Under the pieces are notes generated by a model, which saw only the letters and a list, made by a program, of their open reading frames with translations, made no database searches and was not told where the DNA came from. The translations under genes and the position numbers were made by a program. 64,000 bases of DNA from Streptomyces sp. R21 (GTDB lineage Bacteria; Actinomycetota; Actinomycetes; Streptomycetales; Streptomycetaceae): positions 5,923,001-5,987,000 of the forward strand of contig NZ_CP163435.1 in NCBI RefSeq assembly GCF_041051975.1, in the 5' to 3' direction. Of this stretch, positions 49,746 through 58,027 are shown in pieces (position 1 is the stretch's first letter; every line of letters starts with the position of its first letter).

Positions 49746-50507
49746 ATGTCGTACGAGAACCTGGCCGGACGTACCGCCGTCGTCACCGGAGCCGCCAGCG
49801 GCATCGGCGAGGCCATCGCCGTGCAGCTCGCCGGGCAGGGAGCGCGGGTCGCGCTGCTGGCCCGGCGCGGGGAGCGGCTGGCGGAGCTGGCCGCGAAGAT
49901 CGAGGCCGACGGCGGGCAGGCGCTCGCCGTGGTCGTGGACGTCACGGACGACGCGTCGGTCGAGGCGGCAGCGGCCCGCATCCACGAGGCGTACGGGCCG
50001 GTCGACCTGGTCGTCAACTCGGCGGGCGTGATGCTGCCGAACCCCGTCGACGACGGGCGGATCGACGAGTGGCAGCGGATGCTCGACACCAACGTGACCG
50101 GCGTGCTGCGCGTCATCCGCGCCTTCACCGGCGACCTGGTCGCCGTCGCCGCCGAGGGCCGCACCGCGGACCTGGTGAACATCTCGTCCATCGGCGCCCA
50201 CATCACGTTCCCCAACTACGCGGTGTACGGGGCGACCAAGGCCGCCGTCACCTATCTCTCGCAGTCCCTGCGCACCGAGCTCGGCCCGCGTTCCGTGCGG
50301 GTCACCAATGTCGAACCGGGGCTCACCGAGACCGAGTTGGGCAGCCACATCGACAACCCGGAGCTGCTCGGCCAGCTGGGCGGTATGTTCGAGGCGCTGG
50401 AGGGCCTGTCGTCCGAGGACGTCGCCGACGCGGTGGCGTACGCGACGAGCCGGCCGCGCCGGGTCAACCTGCGCCAGATCATGGTGCTGCCGACCCAGCA
50501 GGCGTGA
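49746..50507 (+). CDS. SDR family oxidoreductase (XRE-regulated)
   Basis: This is a 253-aa short-chain dehydrogenase. The NAD(P) motif is TGAASGIGEA (about 15-24), the NSAG motif is present (NNAG usually), ISSIG has the catalytic Ser, and YGATK (about 160-164) has Tyr and Lys. It differs from the SDR at 12603 (Thr in place of Ser there). Start ATG at 49746 with GGGAG five bases upstream; an upstream in-frame ATG has no Shine-Dalgarno. Divergent from the XRE regulator. Substrate unknown. Confidence 0.92.
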   Translation: MSYENLAGRTAVVTGAASGIGEAIAVQLAGQGARVALLARRGERLAELAAKIEADGGQALAVVVDVTDDASVEAAAARIHEAYGPVDLVVNSAGVMLPNPVDDGRIDEWQRMLDTNVTGVLRVIRAFTGDLVAVAAEGRTADLVNISSIGAHITFPNYAVYGATKAAVTYLSQSLRTELGPRSVRVTNVEPGLTETELGSHIDNPELLGQLGGMFEALEGLSSEDVADAVAYATSRPRRVNLRQIMVLPTQQA

Positions 50508-50542
50508 TCGCCGGCGGTCGGTCCGCCCGGTACTGCGGGCGG

Positions 50543-50980
50543 TCAGTCCTCCCAGTCGCTGTTCTGGGAGGACTTGCGGTGGCGGCTGAACAGGCTGGGA
50601 TTGAGCCGGACGGCCTGGACGAGGTTGACGCCGACGATGCCGCCCCAGGCGACGAGGAGGCCGGGCAGGCCCGAGATCCCGGCGCCGATCCCGGACAGCG
50701 GGATCGCCAGCACCAGCGAGACGATCCCGAAGCCGAACCGCTCCCCGAAGGAGTCGGACGACTGGGGCGAGCGCGCGCCGCGGGCCACCACCATCTGCTG
50801 CTCGGCGAGATGGCGCCGGACCTGGCGCTCGACGGCTCCGTCGACGCGCTGCTCGACCTTCTCCAGGAACGAGTCGACCAACGCGGACTCGTACTCGTCG
50901 CCCAGCTCCCGGCGTGCGTGCAGGGTGGCGTCGAGTTCCTTCTTCAGTTCGGCGTCGTTGCGGGCTTCCATAGCGGTCAT
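50543..50980 (-). CDS. Conserved membrane protein downstream of the OpuC-type operon
   Basis: This is a 145-aa protein I do not recognise. Its cytosolic coiled-coil lead (1-65, ESALVDSFLEKVEQRVDGAV) is followed by a region with two hydrophobic helices (about 85-125, GFGIVSLVLAIPLSGIGAG and LPGLLVAWGGIVGVNLV) and a charged C-terminus. It is 91 bp after the substrate-binding gene on the same strand and may be its last operon member. Start ATG at 50980 is one of two near-equivalent methionines. Confidence 0.7.
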   Translation of the reverse strand: MTAMEARNDAELKKELDATLHARRELGDEYESALVDSFLEKVEQRVDGAVERQVRRHLAEQQMVVARGARSPQSSDSFGERFGFGIVSLVLAIPLSGIGAGISGLPGLLVAWGGIVGVNLVQAVRLNPSLFSRHRKSSQNSDWED

Positions 50981-51071
50981 GGAGTCAACGGTAGAGAGCG
51001 GGAGCTCCGGTTGGCACTGGGGGTAGCCCCCCTGTCGGAACTGCGCCGCGCCCCCGCGGCCACGTCATTCC

Positions 51072-52004
51072 TTACTTCGTCAGCCCGTGCTGTTTGGCGT
51101 AGGCGTTCGCGACGTCCTCCGGGTCCTTCTTGTCCTTGTCGACCTGGCGGTTGAGCTCGGTGAGCTGGGCGGTGGTGAGGACGTTGCCGAGCCGCGCGAG
51201 GGCCTTGCGGACCGTGGAGTCGGCCTTGCGGTCGGCGATGAGGGGGACGATGTGCTGGCTGGGGATGAGGTTCTTGGGGTCGCCCAGGATCACCCAGTCA
51301 TAGGCCTCGATGTCGGTGTCGGTGGTGAAGAGGTTCGCCACGTCCACGTCGCCCTTCTTCAGGGCGCCCTTGACCAGCGGCCCGTCGGAGTCGAGGGACT
51401 TGAACTCCTTGAACTCGACGCCGTACACGTCCTTCAGTCCTACGGCACCGACCTGGCGCTTCTTCACCTCGGCGGCGGCGCCGATGACCAGCTTGCCGTT
51501 CTGCTTGGCCAGGTCGGCGAGGGTGGTCAGGCCGTACTTCCTCGCGGTCTCGCGGGTGACGACGAAGGCGTCGGAGTCCTCCGCGATGCCGTACGGCAGG
51601 ACCTCCAGGCCGGCCGGCAGGGCGAGGGTGAGGGCGTTCTGCATCGCGCCCTCCTCCGCGGCCGTGGCCTTCGGGTCGAGGTAGTTGAGCAGGGCGCCCT
51701 GGTACTCCGGCAGGAGGTCGATGTCGCCGCTCTTGAGGGCGGGGATCACGATCTCGCGGGTGCCGAGGTTGGGGCGGACCTTCGTCTTGACGCCGGCCGC
51801 TTCCAGGACGGCGGCGTAGAGGTAGCCGAGCACCTGGTTCTCGGTGAAGTTGGCGGTGCCTATGGTGACGCCGCTCTTGCTGGAGCCGCCGCCGGATCCG
51901 GCGTTGCCGCCGCCGTCGAGCGAGGTGACACCGCTGCTGCAGGCGGCGAGGGCGGGGACGGAGGCTGCGGCGAAGAGGCCGCCGAGGAGAGTACGACGAT
52001 TCAT
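51072..52004 (-). CDS. Glycine betaine/choline-type ABC transporter substrate-binding lipoprotein (OpuCC-like)
   Basis: This is a 310-aa lipoprotein with signal ending ALAAC (Cys22), a Gly/Ser spacer, then the OpuAC-type fold: TIGTANFTENQVLGYLYA (about 47-64), PNLGTREIVIPALKSGDIDL and YGLTTLADLAK. The TREI and DLLPEYQG elements are typical of OpuC/ProX (QAT) binding proteins, which capture betaine, choline or related quaternary amines. It is the last of four genes; the order is ATPase-permease-permease-binding protein. Uptake protects against osmotic stress. Ligand cannot be fixed from sequence alone. Confidence 0.88.
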   Translation of the reverse strand: MNRRTLLGGLFAAASVPALAACSSGVTSLDGGGNAGSGGGSSKSGVTIGTANFTENQVLGYLYAAVLEAAGVKTKVRPNLGTREIVIPALKSGDIDLLPEYQGALLNYLDPKATAAEEGAMQNALTLALPAGLEVLPYGIAEDSDAFVVTRETARKYGLTTLADLAKQNGKLVIGAAAEVKKRQVGAVGLKDVYGVEFKEFKSLDSDGPLVKGALKKGDVDVANLFTTDTDIEAYDWVILGDPKNLIPSQHIVPLIADRKADSTVRKALARLGNVLTTAQLTELNRQVDKDKKDPEDVANAYAKQHGLTK

Positions 52005-52015
52005 TTCGGTTTTCC

Positions 52016-52678
52016 CTAGGCGGTGCGGTGGCGGAAGAGGAAGCGCTGCAGGCCGGACAGGGCGAGGTCGAGGACGACGGCGATAACGGCGACGAGCACC
52101 GCACCGCCGAGCACCTGCACGAGGTCGCGCTGGGCGAGGCCGTCGAAGACATAGCGGCCGAGCCCCCCGAAGGAGACGTACGCGGCGATCGTCGCCGTGG
52201 CCACCACCTGGATCAGCGCCAGGCGCACGCCCGTCATGATCAGCGGGAGCGCGAGCGGCAGTTCCACCTGGAAGAGGATCTGGTGCCAGCGCATCCCCTG
52301 GCCGCGCGCCGCGTCCTTCACGTCCGGGTCGACGGCGGTCATGCCCGCGTATGTGTTGGTGACGATCGACGGGACGGCGAGGGCGACCAGCGCGATGTAC
52401 ACCGGCCACATCGACAGGCCGCTGGCCAGGAAGACGAGCACGACCAGGCCGACGGTGGGCAGGGCCCGTCCGAAGGACGAGAGGTTGATGGCGATGAAGG
52501 CGCCCTTGCCGGTGTGCCCGATCAGCAGGCCGACGGGCAGCGCGATCGCGGCGGCGACCAGGGTGGCGAGCAGCGAGTACTGGAGGTGCTCGCCGAGGCG
52601 GTGCGCGATGCCGTCGGTGCCGGACCACTGGGCGGAGCTGGTCAGCCACTTGCCGAGGTTCTTGAAGAGTTCGTACAT
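52016..52678 (-). CDS. OpuC-type ABC permease (second)
   Basis: This is a 220-aa permease with about five or six helices. The EAA-like loop (DAARGQGMRWHQILFQVELPLALPL, in parts: DAARGQGMRWHQ, ILFQVELPLALPL) is the interaction site with the ATPase. Typical for the QAT (glycine betaine/choline) family. Start ATG at 52678; the upstream permease stop and this start share one base (TGATG). A gene ahead of the binding protein by 11 bp. Confidence 0.9.
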   Translation of the reverse strand: MYELFKNLGKWLTSSAQWSGTDGIAHRLGEHLQYSLLATLVAAAIALPVGLLIGHTGKGAFIAINLSSFGRALPTVGLVVLVFLASGLSMWPVYIALVALAVPSIVTNTYAGMTAVDPDVKDAARGQGMRWHQILFQVELPLALPLIMTGVRLALIQVVATATIAAYVSFGGLGRYVFDGLAQRDLVQVLGGAVLVAVIAVVLDLALSGLQRFLFRHRTA

Positions 52679-53319
52679 CAGGCTCGCCGCCTCGTCCACG
52701 GGGTGAGTACGTACTGGACGGCGACCAGGAGCGCGTCCGCGACCAGTGCGAGGAGCAGGGTCAGGACGACGCCGACGATCACCGGCGTCGGGAAGTTGCG
52801 CTGGAAGCCGTCGGTGAAGAGCTGGCCGAGTCCGCCGTCGCCGATGTAGGTGGCGACGGAGACCAGTGAGATCGACATGACCGTCGCGATCCGGACCCCC
52901 GCCATGATCACCGGGAGGGCGAGCGGGAGTTCGACGGTGAGGAGTGTGCGCAACGGGCGGGTGCCCATCGCCTTCGCCGCCTCCTTCGTCTTCGCGGGGA
53001 CCGAGTCGAGGCCCTCGACCGTGTTCCGCAGGAGGACGACCAGGGTGTAGATCGTCAGGCCGATCACGGTCGTGGTGCGGGTGAGGCCGCTGATGGGGAG
53101 CAGCAGCACGAAGATCGCGATCGAGGGGATCGTGAACAGCACGTTCGACAGCCCGAGCAGGAGGCCGCGCAGGGGGCGGACCCGGTGGGCGATCACGGCC
53201 AGCGGCAGGGAGATCAGCAGCCCGAAGAAGACCGCGGAGAGGGCGGCTTCGAGGTGCGAGACGGTGAGCGTGGTGAGGGTGTCGGTGTGGTCGCCGATCC
53301 ACGACCAGTCGATGGTCAT
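52678..53319 (-). CDS. OpuC-type ABC permease (first)
   Basis: This is a 213-aa permease with about five helices and an EAA loop (EAAKAMGTRPLRTLLTVELPLALPV, in parts: EAAKAMGTRPLR, TLLTVELPLALPV). It resembles its neighbour permease but is not identical; together they probably form a heterodimer. The ATG at 53319 overlaps the ATPase stop by four bases. Confidence 0.9.
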   Translation of the reverse strand: MTIDWSWIGDHTDTLTTLTVSHLEAALSAVFFGLLISLPLAVIAHRVRPLRGLLLGLSNVLFTIPSIAIFVLLLPISGLTRTTTVIGLTIYTLVVLLRNTVEGLDSVPAKTKEAAKAMGTRPLRTLLTVELPLALPVIMAGVRIATVMSISLVSVATYIGDGGLGQLFTDGFQRNFPTPVIVGVVLTLLLALVADALLVAVQYVLTPWTRRRA

Positions 53320-54350
53320 GCGACGACACTCGCTTCGGTGTGGGCCCGGCCCGCGTGCACATGGATGTCGTCGCGGGACGAGACGCCGGTGAGGACGCCG
53401 TCCGCGTCGACGCGGGCTATGAGGCCGCCGGGCGAGGCGATCGACTCGTTGAGCGCGGCCAGCAGGGAGTCGGTGTCCTTGAGCGGCCGTACGGGGAGTT
53501 CGGCGTCCTTGGCCGCCCAGTGGAGGGGCTTGCGGGCCTCGTCGAGGACGAGCGTCCAGGTGTCGCCCTCGGGGGCGGGGCCCTGGGGGACGTCCGCGAG
53601 GCTGGTGAGCGAGAGGAGCTTCAGGCCGCGCTCGGCGCCGAGGAAGTCCGCCACGAAGTCGTCCGCCGGGCGGGCCAGCAGTTCCGCGGGCGGGGCGCAC
53701 TGCACGAGGTGGCCGCCGGTGCGGAAGATGGCGATCCGGTCGCCGAGCCGGACCGCCTCGTCGACGTCGTGCGTGACGAAGACGATGGTCTTGTTCAACT
53801 CCTTCTGCAGGCGCAGGAGTTCGTCCTGGAGCTGGGTGCGGACCACCGGGTCCACGGCACCGAAGGGCTCGTCCATCAGGAGCACGGGCGGGTCGGCGGC
53901 GAGCGCGCGGGCGACGCCGACGCGCTGCTGCTGGCCTCCGGAGAGCTGGTGCGGGTACCGCTTGCCGGCGTCGGCGGCGAGGCCGACGGTCTCCAGGAGC
54001 TCGGCGGCCCTCGCCCGCGCCTTCTTGCGGCCCCAGCCGAGGAGCAGGGGCACGGTCGCGATGTTGTCGAGCACCGTGCGGTGCGGGAAGAGGCCCGACT
54101 GCTGGATGACGTAACCGATGGAGCGGCGCAGTTCGGCGGCGTCCTGCCGCGTCACGTCCTTGCCGCCGACCCGGATGGTGCCGGAGGTCGGATCGACCAT
54201 CCGGTTGATCATCCGCAGGGTGGTCGTCTTACCGCATCCGGAAGATCCCACGAGGACGGTCACGCCGCCTTCCGGCATCTCCAGGGAGAGATCGTGGACT
54301 GCTGTCGTGCCGTTGGGGAAGCGCTTGTGGACCGCGTCGAACTGGATCAT
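53316..54350 (-). CDS. OpuC-type ABC ATP-binding protein
   Basis: This is a 344-aa nucleotide-binding subunit. Walker A is GSSGCGKTTT (about 35-44), the signature is LSGGQQQR, Walker B is VLLMDEPFGAVD, and the switch is VTHD. The long C-terminal extension (about 250-344) matches the CBS-like regulatory region of OpuCA/OpuAA-type proteins, the ionic-strength sensor, although only one CBS half is easy to see. First gene of the operon. Start ATG at 54350 has GGGA nearby; an upstream in-frame ATG at 54383 begins MTICRPG and lacks family similarity. Confidence 0.92.
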   Translation of the reverse strand: MIQFDAVHKRFPNGTTAVHDLSLEMPEGGVTVLVGSSGCGKTTTLRMINRMVDPTSGTIRVGGKDVTRQDAAELRRSIGYVIQQSGLFPHRTVLDNIATVPLLLGWGRKKARARAAELLETVGLAADAGKRYPHQLSGGQQQRVGVARALAADPPVLLMDEPFGAVDPVVRTQLQDELLRLQKELNKTIVFVTHDVDEAVRLGDRIAIFRTGGHLVQCAPPAELLARPADDFVADFLGAERGLKLLSLTSLADVPQGPAPEGDTWTLVLDEARKPLHWAAKDAELPVRPLKDTDSLLAALNESIASPGGLIARVDADGVLTGVSSRDDIHVHAGRAHTEASVVA

Positions 54351-54493
54351 GAGGTGTCCCTTGCCCGGCCTGCATATCGTCATGCAGAGTTCTCGGTGTC
54401 TGAATAGATTGTCAATGGGCCGGTGTTAATCGCTGGTTACTTATGACCGCCAGGCAAGATCCAATGTCCTGTTCGAGGGGAGAGTGGGCGGTA

Positions 54494-54532
54494 TGTCGTC
54501 TCAGATCGTGGACGGATCGTGGGAGCGTTGAG
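54494..54532 (+). CDS. Short upstream reading frame overlapping the lyase-like gene
   Basis: It is a 12-codon frame MSSQIVDGSWER with its stop 11 bases inside the lyase-like gene (GTG 54519). It may only reflect chance, but its position could couple translation. A Shine-Dalgarno-like GGAG lies upstream at 54479-54482. Confidence 0.3.
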
Positions 54533-56027
54533 GGCCGGAACGACGGGCCTCGTCATCCTCGACGGATGCGGCATCGACGTCGACGACGTCGTCCGGCTCG
54601 CCGACGGGACCGCGCGGCCGGTCGCCGGCACCGAGGCGATGAAGCGCGTCGAGGAGTCCTGGGACGCCGCCCGGCAGATCGCCGCGACGGGCCGCGTCTA
54701 CGGCCGCTCCACCGGCGTCGGCGCCAACCGGAACGAGGACGTGCCCACCGAGGCCGCCGCCGGCCACGGCCTGCGCCTGCTGCGCAGCCACGCGGGCGCC
54801 ATCGGTGAGGAACTCCCCGCCCGGCAGGTCCGCGCGATGCTCGCGGTCCGCGCCAACCAGCTCCTCGCCGGCGGCGCGGGCCTGCGCCCCACCGTCGTCA
54901 CGGCCCTCTGCGAAGCCCTGGAGAACGAGGCCCACCCGGTCGTCAACGAATTCGGCTCGGTGGGTACGGGGGACATCGCGGCGCTGGCCCAGATGGGGCT
55001 GGCGCTGGCGGGGGAGCACCCCTGGCGGGGGCCCGACGGCGCCGCCGGGAACGCCCCCGAGCCCCAGCCGCTCGACAACAACGACGCGCTCGCGCTCATC
55101 AGCAGCAACGCCCTCACCCTCGGACAGTCCGCGCTGGCGCTGCACGAACTGCGCGGGCTGATCGGGGCGACCCAGGTCGTCGCCGCGCTGTCGCTGCTCG
55201 CCGTCGACGGCTCGCACGAGGCGTACGCGGCGCCCGTGCACCTGGCCCGGCCCCACCGCGGGTCCGCCGAAGTGGCCCGCGTCATGCGGGAGTTGATCGG
55301 CGCCGCCGACCGGCCCACACCGCCGCTCGGGCGGATCCAGGACCCGTACGGCTTCCGCTGCGTCCCGCAGATCCACGGGCCCGCGCACGACGCCGCCGAC
55401 GCGCTCGACCAGGTCCTCGCCGTCGAGATCAACGCGGCCGCCGAGAACCCCCTGATCTCCCCCGAGGACATGGCCGCCTACCACCACGGTGGCTTCTACC
55501 AGGCCCAACTCGCCCTCGCCCTGGACCACTTCAGGCTCGCCGTCACCCAGGTCGCACGCCTGTCGACGTCGCGGCTCTCCACCCTCAACGAGCCCGCCTA
55601 CACCCGACTGCGCCCCTTCCTCGCCGACCACGAGCCCGCCTCGTCCGGCGTGATGATCCTCGAGTACGCCGCCGGAGCCGCCCTCGGCGATCTGCGGGCC
55701 TTCTCCGCCCCCGCCTCGCTCGGGCACGCTGTACTCTCCCGGGGCGTCGAGGAGCAGGCCAGCTTCGCCTCGCTCGCCGCACGTCAGACGCTGCGGGCGT
55801 GCGGCGCGTACCGTCTCGTCGTCGGCTGCGAGCTCGTCGCCGCCGTCCGTGCGCTGCGCCAGCGCGACCTGCGGCCCGACCCGGACCTCCCGGTCGGCCG
55901 GGCGCTGGAGCTCGCCGAGTCGGTGCTGGAGGCGGACCAGACCGACCGGCCGCTCACGGACGACGTGACCGCGGCGGCCGCACTGCTCGACCGGTTCACG
56001 GAGATCTGGAGGGGGAGCACGTCATGA
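54519..56027 (+). CDS. Aromatic amino acid lyase-like (HAL/PAL family) protein with altered MIO triad
   Basis: This is a 502-aa protein of the histidine/phenylalanine ammonia-lyase fold. Conserved active-site elements are present: YGRSTGVG (Tyr61), LLRSHAGAIGEEL (His), QDPYGFRCVPQIHG (Tyr and Arg), and the Glu in MILEYAAG. The prosthetic-group segment is GSVGTGD (146-152), where MIO enzymes have GSVGASGD: one residue shorter, Gly-Thr-Gly instead of Ala-Ser-Gly. It may therefore lack or carry a modified MIO group and catalyse another reaction. Coupled by four bases to an RpiR regulator and divergent from the OpuC operon. Start uncertain: GTG 54519 is the first reasonable one. Confidence 0.85.
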   Translation: MGALRAGTTGLVILDGCGIDVDDVVRLADGTARPVAGTEAMKRVEESWDAARQIAATGRVYGRSTGVGANRNEDVPTEAAAGHGLRLLRSHAGAIGEELPARQVRAMLAVRANQLLAGGAGLRPTVVTALCEALENEAHPVVNEFGSVGTGDIAALAQMGLALAGEHPWRGPDGAAGNAPEPQPLDNNDALALISSNALTLGQSALALHELRGLIGATQVVAALSLLAVDGSHEAYAAPVHLARPHRGSAEVARVMRELIGAADRPTPPLGRIQDPYGFRCVPQIHGPAHDAADALDQVLAVEINAAAENPLISPEDMAAYHHGGFYQAQLALALDHFRLAVTQVARLSTSRLSTLNEPAYTRLRPFLADHEPASSGVMILEYAAGAALGDLRAFSAPASLGHAVLSRGVEEQASFASLAARQTLRACGAYRLVVGCELVAAVRALRQRDLRPDPDLPVGRALELAESVLEADQTDRPLTDDVTAAAALLDRFTEIWRGSTS

Positions 56028-56899
56028 GCGTGGACAGGAGTACGGCGGACGGAAGCAGGGGTGTGGCGGACAGTCCCGCCGCGCGGCTGCAAACCCTCTT
56101 CGAGGGGCACCGGCTCACGCCGACCCAGCGGCGCATCGCGCACAGCATGGTGCGCCGCGCCGCCGACGTGCCGTTTCTGTCGAGCGTCGAGCTCGCCGAA
56201 CTCGCCGGTGTCAGCCAGCCCTCCGTCACCCGCTTCGCGGTCGCGCTCGGCTTCGACGGCTACCCGGCCCTGCGCCGCCACCTGCGCGAGGTCGCGCCCG
56301 CGGAACCCGCCGCGGACACCACCTCGTACAACGAGTACCAGCAGGCCGTCGAGGCCGAGATCGAGAACCTCAAGCACCTGGCGGAGGTGCTGGCCGACCC
56401 GCGGCCCGTACGGAGGGCCGGGCGACTCCTCGCCGCCTCGCGTCCGCTGCCGGTCCTCGGCCTGCGCGCCGCCGCCTCCCAGGCGTACGGCTTCGCGTAC
56501 TTCGCCGCCAAGGTCCACCCCGACGTACGGCTGCTGCACGAGGGCGGCACCATGCTGCACGACCGCATCGACGCCGCCGTCCGCGCCGGGGCCACCGCCC
56601 TGCTCTGCTTCGCGCTGCCGCGCCACCCGCGCGAGGTCGTGGACACGCTCGCGTACGCCAAGGCGGCCGGGCTGTCCGTGGTGGCTGTCGCGGACTCGGC
56701 GTTCGCACCGGTGGCCAAGCACGCCGACCTGCTGCTGCCCGCCGCCGTCGGCACGGGCCTCGCCTTCGACACGGCGTGCGCCCCGATGCTGCTCGGCAGG
56801 GTGCTGCTGGAGGCGATGTGCGACGACCTGCCGGACGCGCAGGCACGGCTGGAGGAGTTCGACGCGCGGGCGGCGACACGGGGCTTGTTCGTGGAGTAG
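56024..56899 (+). CDS. RpiR/MurR family regulator with SIS domain
   Basis: This is a 291-aa regulator. The N-terminal helix-turn-helix is at 25-85, with LTPTQRRIAHSMVRRAADVPFLSSVELAELAGVSQPSVTRF (quoted in two pieces: LTPTQRRIAHSMVRR, ELAELAGVSQPSVTRF). The SIS domain (about 125-260) has VLGLRAAASQAYGFA and LLCFALPRHPREVVDTL. It normally binds sugar phosphates, but here it is paired with a lyase-like enzyme, so the ligand may be an amino acid-related phosphate or a catabolic intermediate. Start ATG overlaps the lyase stop. It probably regulates its own operon. Confidence 0.9.
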   Translation: MSVDRSTADGSRGVADSPAARLQTLFEGHRLTPTQRRIAHSMVRRAADVPFLSSVELAELAGVSQPSVTRFAVALGFDGYPALRRHLREVAPAEPAADTTSYNEYQQAVEAEIENLKHLAEVLADPRPVRRAGRLLAASRPLPVLGLRAAASQAYGFAYFAAKVHPDVRLLHEGGTMLHDRIDAAVRAGATALLCFALPRHPREVVDTLAYAKAAGLSVVAVADSAFAPVAKHADLLLPAAVGTGLAFDTACAPMLLGRVLLEAMCDDLPDAQARLEEFDARAATRGLFVE

Positions 56900-57011
56900 G
56901 CCTTCGCCTGGAACCTCTCTTGGGGCCGGGCCCGGGGTTCTCAGATTCGTCTCACCTTCCCTCGCTAGCCTGCGCGCCCGAGACGCTGTGGCTGAGCTGA
57001 GGAGGCGGAAG

Positions 57012-57596
57012 GTGGCGCGCGGAGGACAGGGACTGGCGCGGGTGGCCGTCGTGGTGAGGGCCGGGGCCGCCCCGTTGTGGTGGTGCGGAGTGTTCGCGGC
57101 GGGCGTGGGTGTCCTGCCGCCGGGGCTGACCGGGCGCCGGATCGGCGTACTGGCCGGGGCCGCGCTGTTCATCGTGGCGGCCGCCGTGGTGGCGTACCGG
57201 CGGCGCAGGCGGTACGCGGCGCTCGCCCGCGGCGCCGCCCGCGCGGGCAAGCACGACGTGCTCCAGGACCGTGCGGTGACCGTGCGCAACTGGCGCCGCG
57301 GGCACCGCTGGTGGCTGATCGCCGCGTTCGTCGCCGCCCTCGCCAGTGCCTTCGCCGTGCCCGCCGCTGGCGGCATGCTGCTCGCCGGGACCGGCGTCGG
57401 GCTGTGGCTGAAGGCGGGCTGGCTCGGGCGGCGCGAACGGGCCGACGCGGCCCTGCTGTGGGTGCGCGTCGACTGGCTGGGCCGGGACGCCGGTGGACCT
57501 GCGGGCAAGCGGGTCAAGGCCTACCGCGGCACCGGTGTCGCGGCGGGCGACGCGGCCCCGGGCGGGGCGCGCCGCCGCGCGGACGCGCTGGTGTAG
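57012..57596 (+). CDS. Conserved hypothetical membrane protein
   Basis: This is a 194-aa protein I do not recognise. There are four hydrophobic segments (about 20-36 and 42-59, then about 98-115 and 118-132), Arg-rich loops RRRRRYAALARGAARAG and RNWRRGHRWW, and a basic C-terminus. GTG start at 57012 with GGAGG six bases upstream. It ends 40 bp before the convergent roadblock gene. Function unknown. Confidence 0.7.
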   Translation: MARGGQGLARVAVVVRAGAAPLWWCGVFAAGVGVLPPGLTGRRIGVLAGAALFIVAAAVVAYRRRRRYAALARGAARAGKHDVLQDRAVTVRNWRRGHRWWLIAAFVAALASAFAVPAAGGMLLAGTGVGLWLKAGWLGRRERADAALLWVRVDWLGRDAGGPAGKRVKAYRGTGVAAGDAAPGGARRRADALV

Positions 57597-57636
57597 GCGC
57601 CGTCAGTTCCCTCCGACCTGATCCGCCGGTCAGGCC

Positions 57637-58011
57637 CTAGACCTCCAGTTCGGCCTCGATCTTCCTCAGCTGGTGCCGGGCCATCGCCAGGTTGGCCTGC
57701 TTGGCGTCCAGGACCAGGTAGAGGAAGAGGCCGTTGCCACTGCGTCCGGTGAGCAGCCGGATCAGGTGGTACTGGCTGGTGAGCGTGATCAGGATGTCCT
57801 CGATCTCGCCCTTGAGGCCGAGGTGCTCCATGGCGCGGAGCTTGGCCCGTACGACATCGGTGTTGCCGGCGGCGGCGACCGTGAGGTCGAAGTTCTTGCT
57901 GCCGCCGATCGTGCCGAGCGCCATTCCGCTGTTGTAGTCGACGAGGGCGGCGCCGGTCGCGCCCTCGATGGAGGAGAGCGCCTCTTTCAGCGCGGTTTCG
58001 GTGTTCGCCAT
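57637..58011 (-). CDS. Roadblock/LC7-like protein (last gene of the cluster)
   Basis: This is a 124-aa roadblock-fold protein: a helix ALKEALSSIEGATGAALVDY, then strand-rich core SGMALGTIGG, LKGEIEDILITLTSQYHLIRLL and LFLYLVLDAKQANLAMARHQL. Roadblock proteins dimerise and often act as GTPase-activating or scaffolding partners (for example MglB). Length and ending resemble the first gene of the cluster (60018-60416), so the two may form a pair. Start ATG 58011 (MANTETALKE). It is the last of four consecutive minus-strand genes. Confidence 0.85.
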   Translation of the reverse strand: MANTETALKEALSSIEGATGAALVDYNSGMALGTIGGSKNFDLTVAAAGNTDVVRAKLRAMEHLGLKGEIEDILITLTSQYHLIRLLTGRSGNGLFLYLVLDAKQANLAMARHQLRKIEAELEV

Positions 58012-58027
58012 GACGGGGTGGGTCCTT

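Noticed and set aside
56061..57596. 511-codon frame running from the RpiR gene into the membrane protein gene
   Set aside because: The first part is out of frame with the RpiR gene and low in structure; the true gene begins at the GTG 57012.
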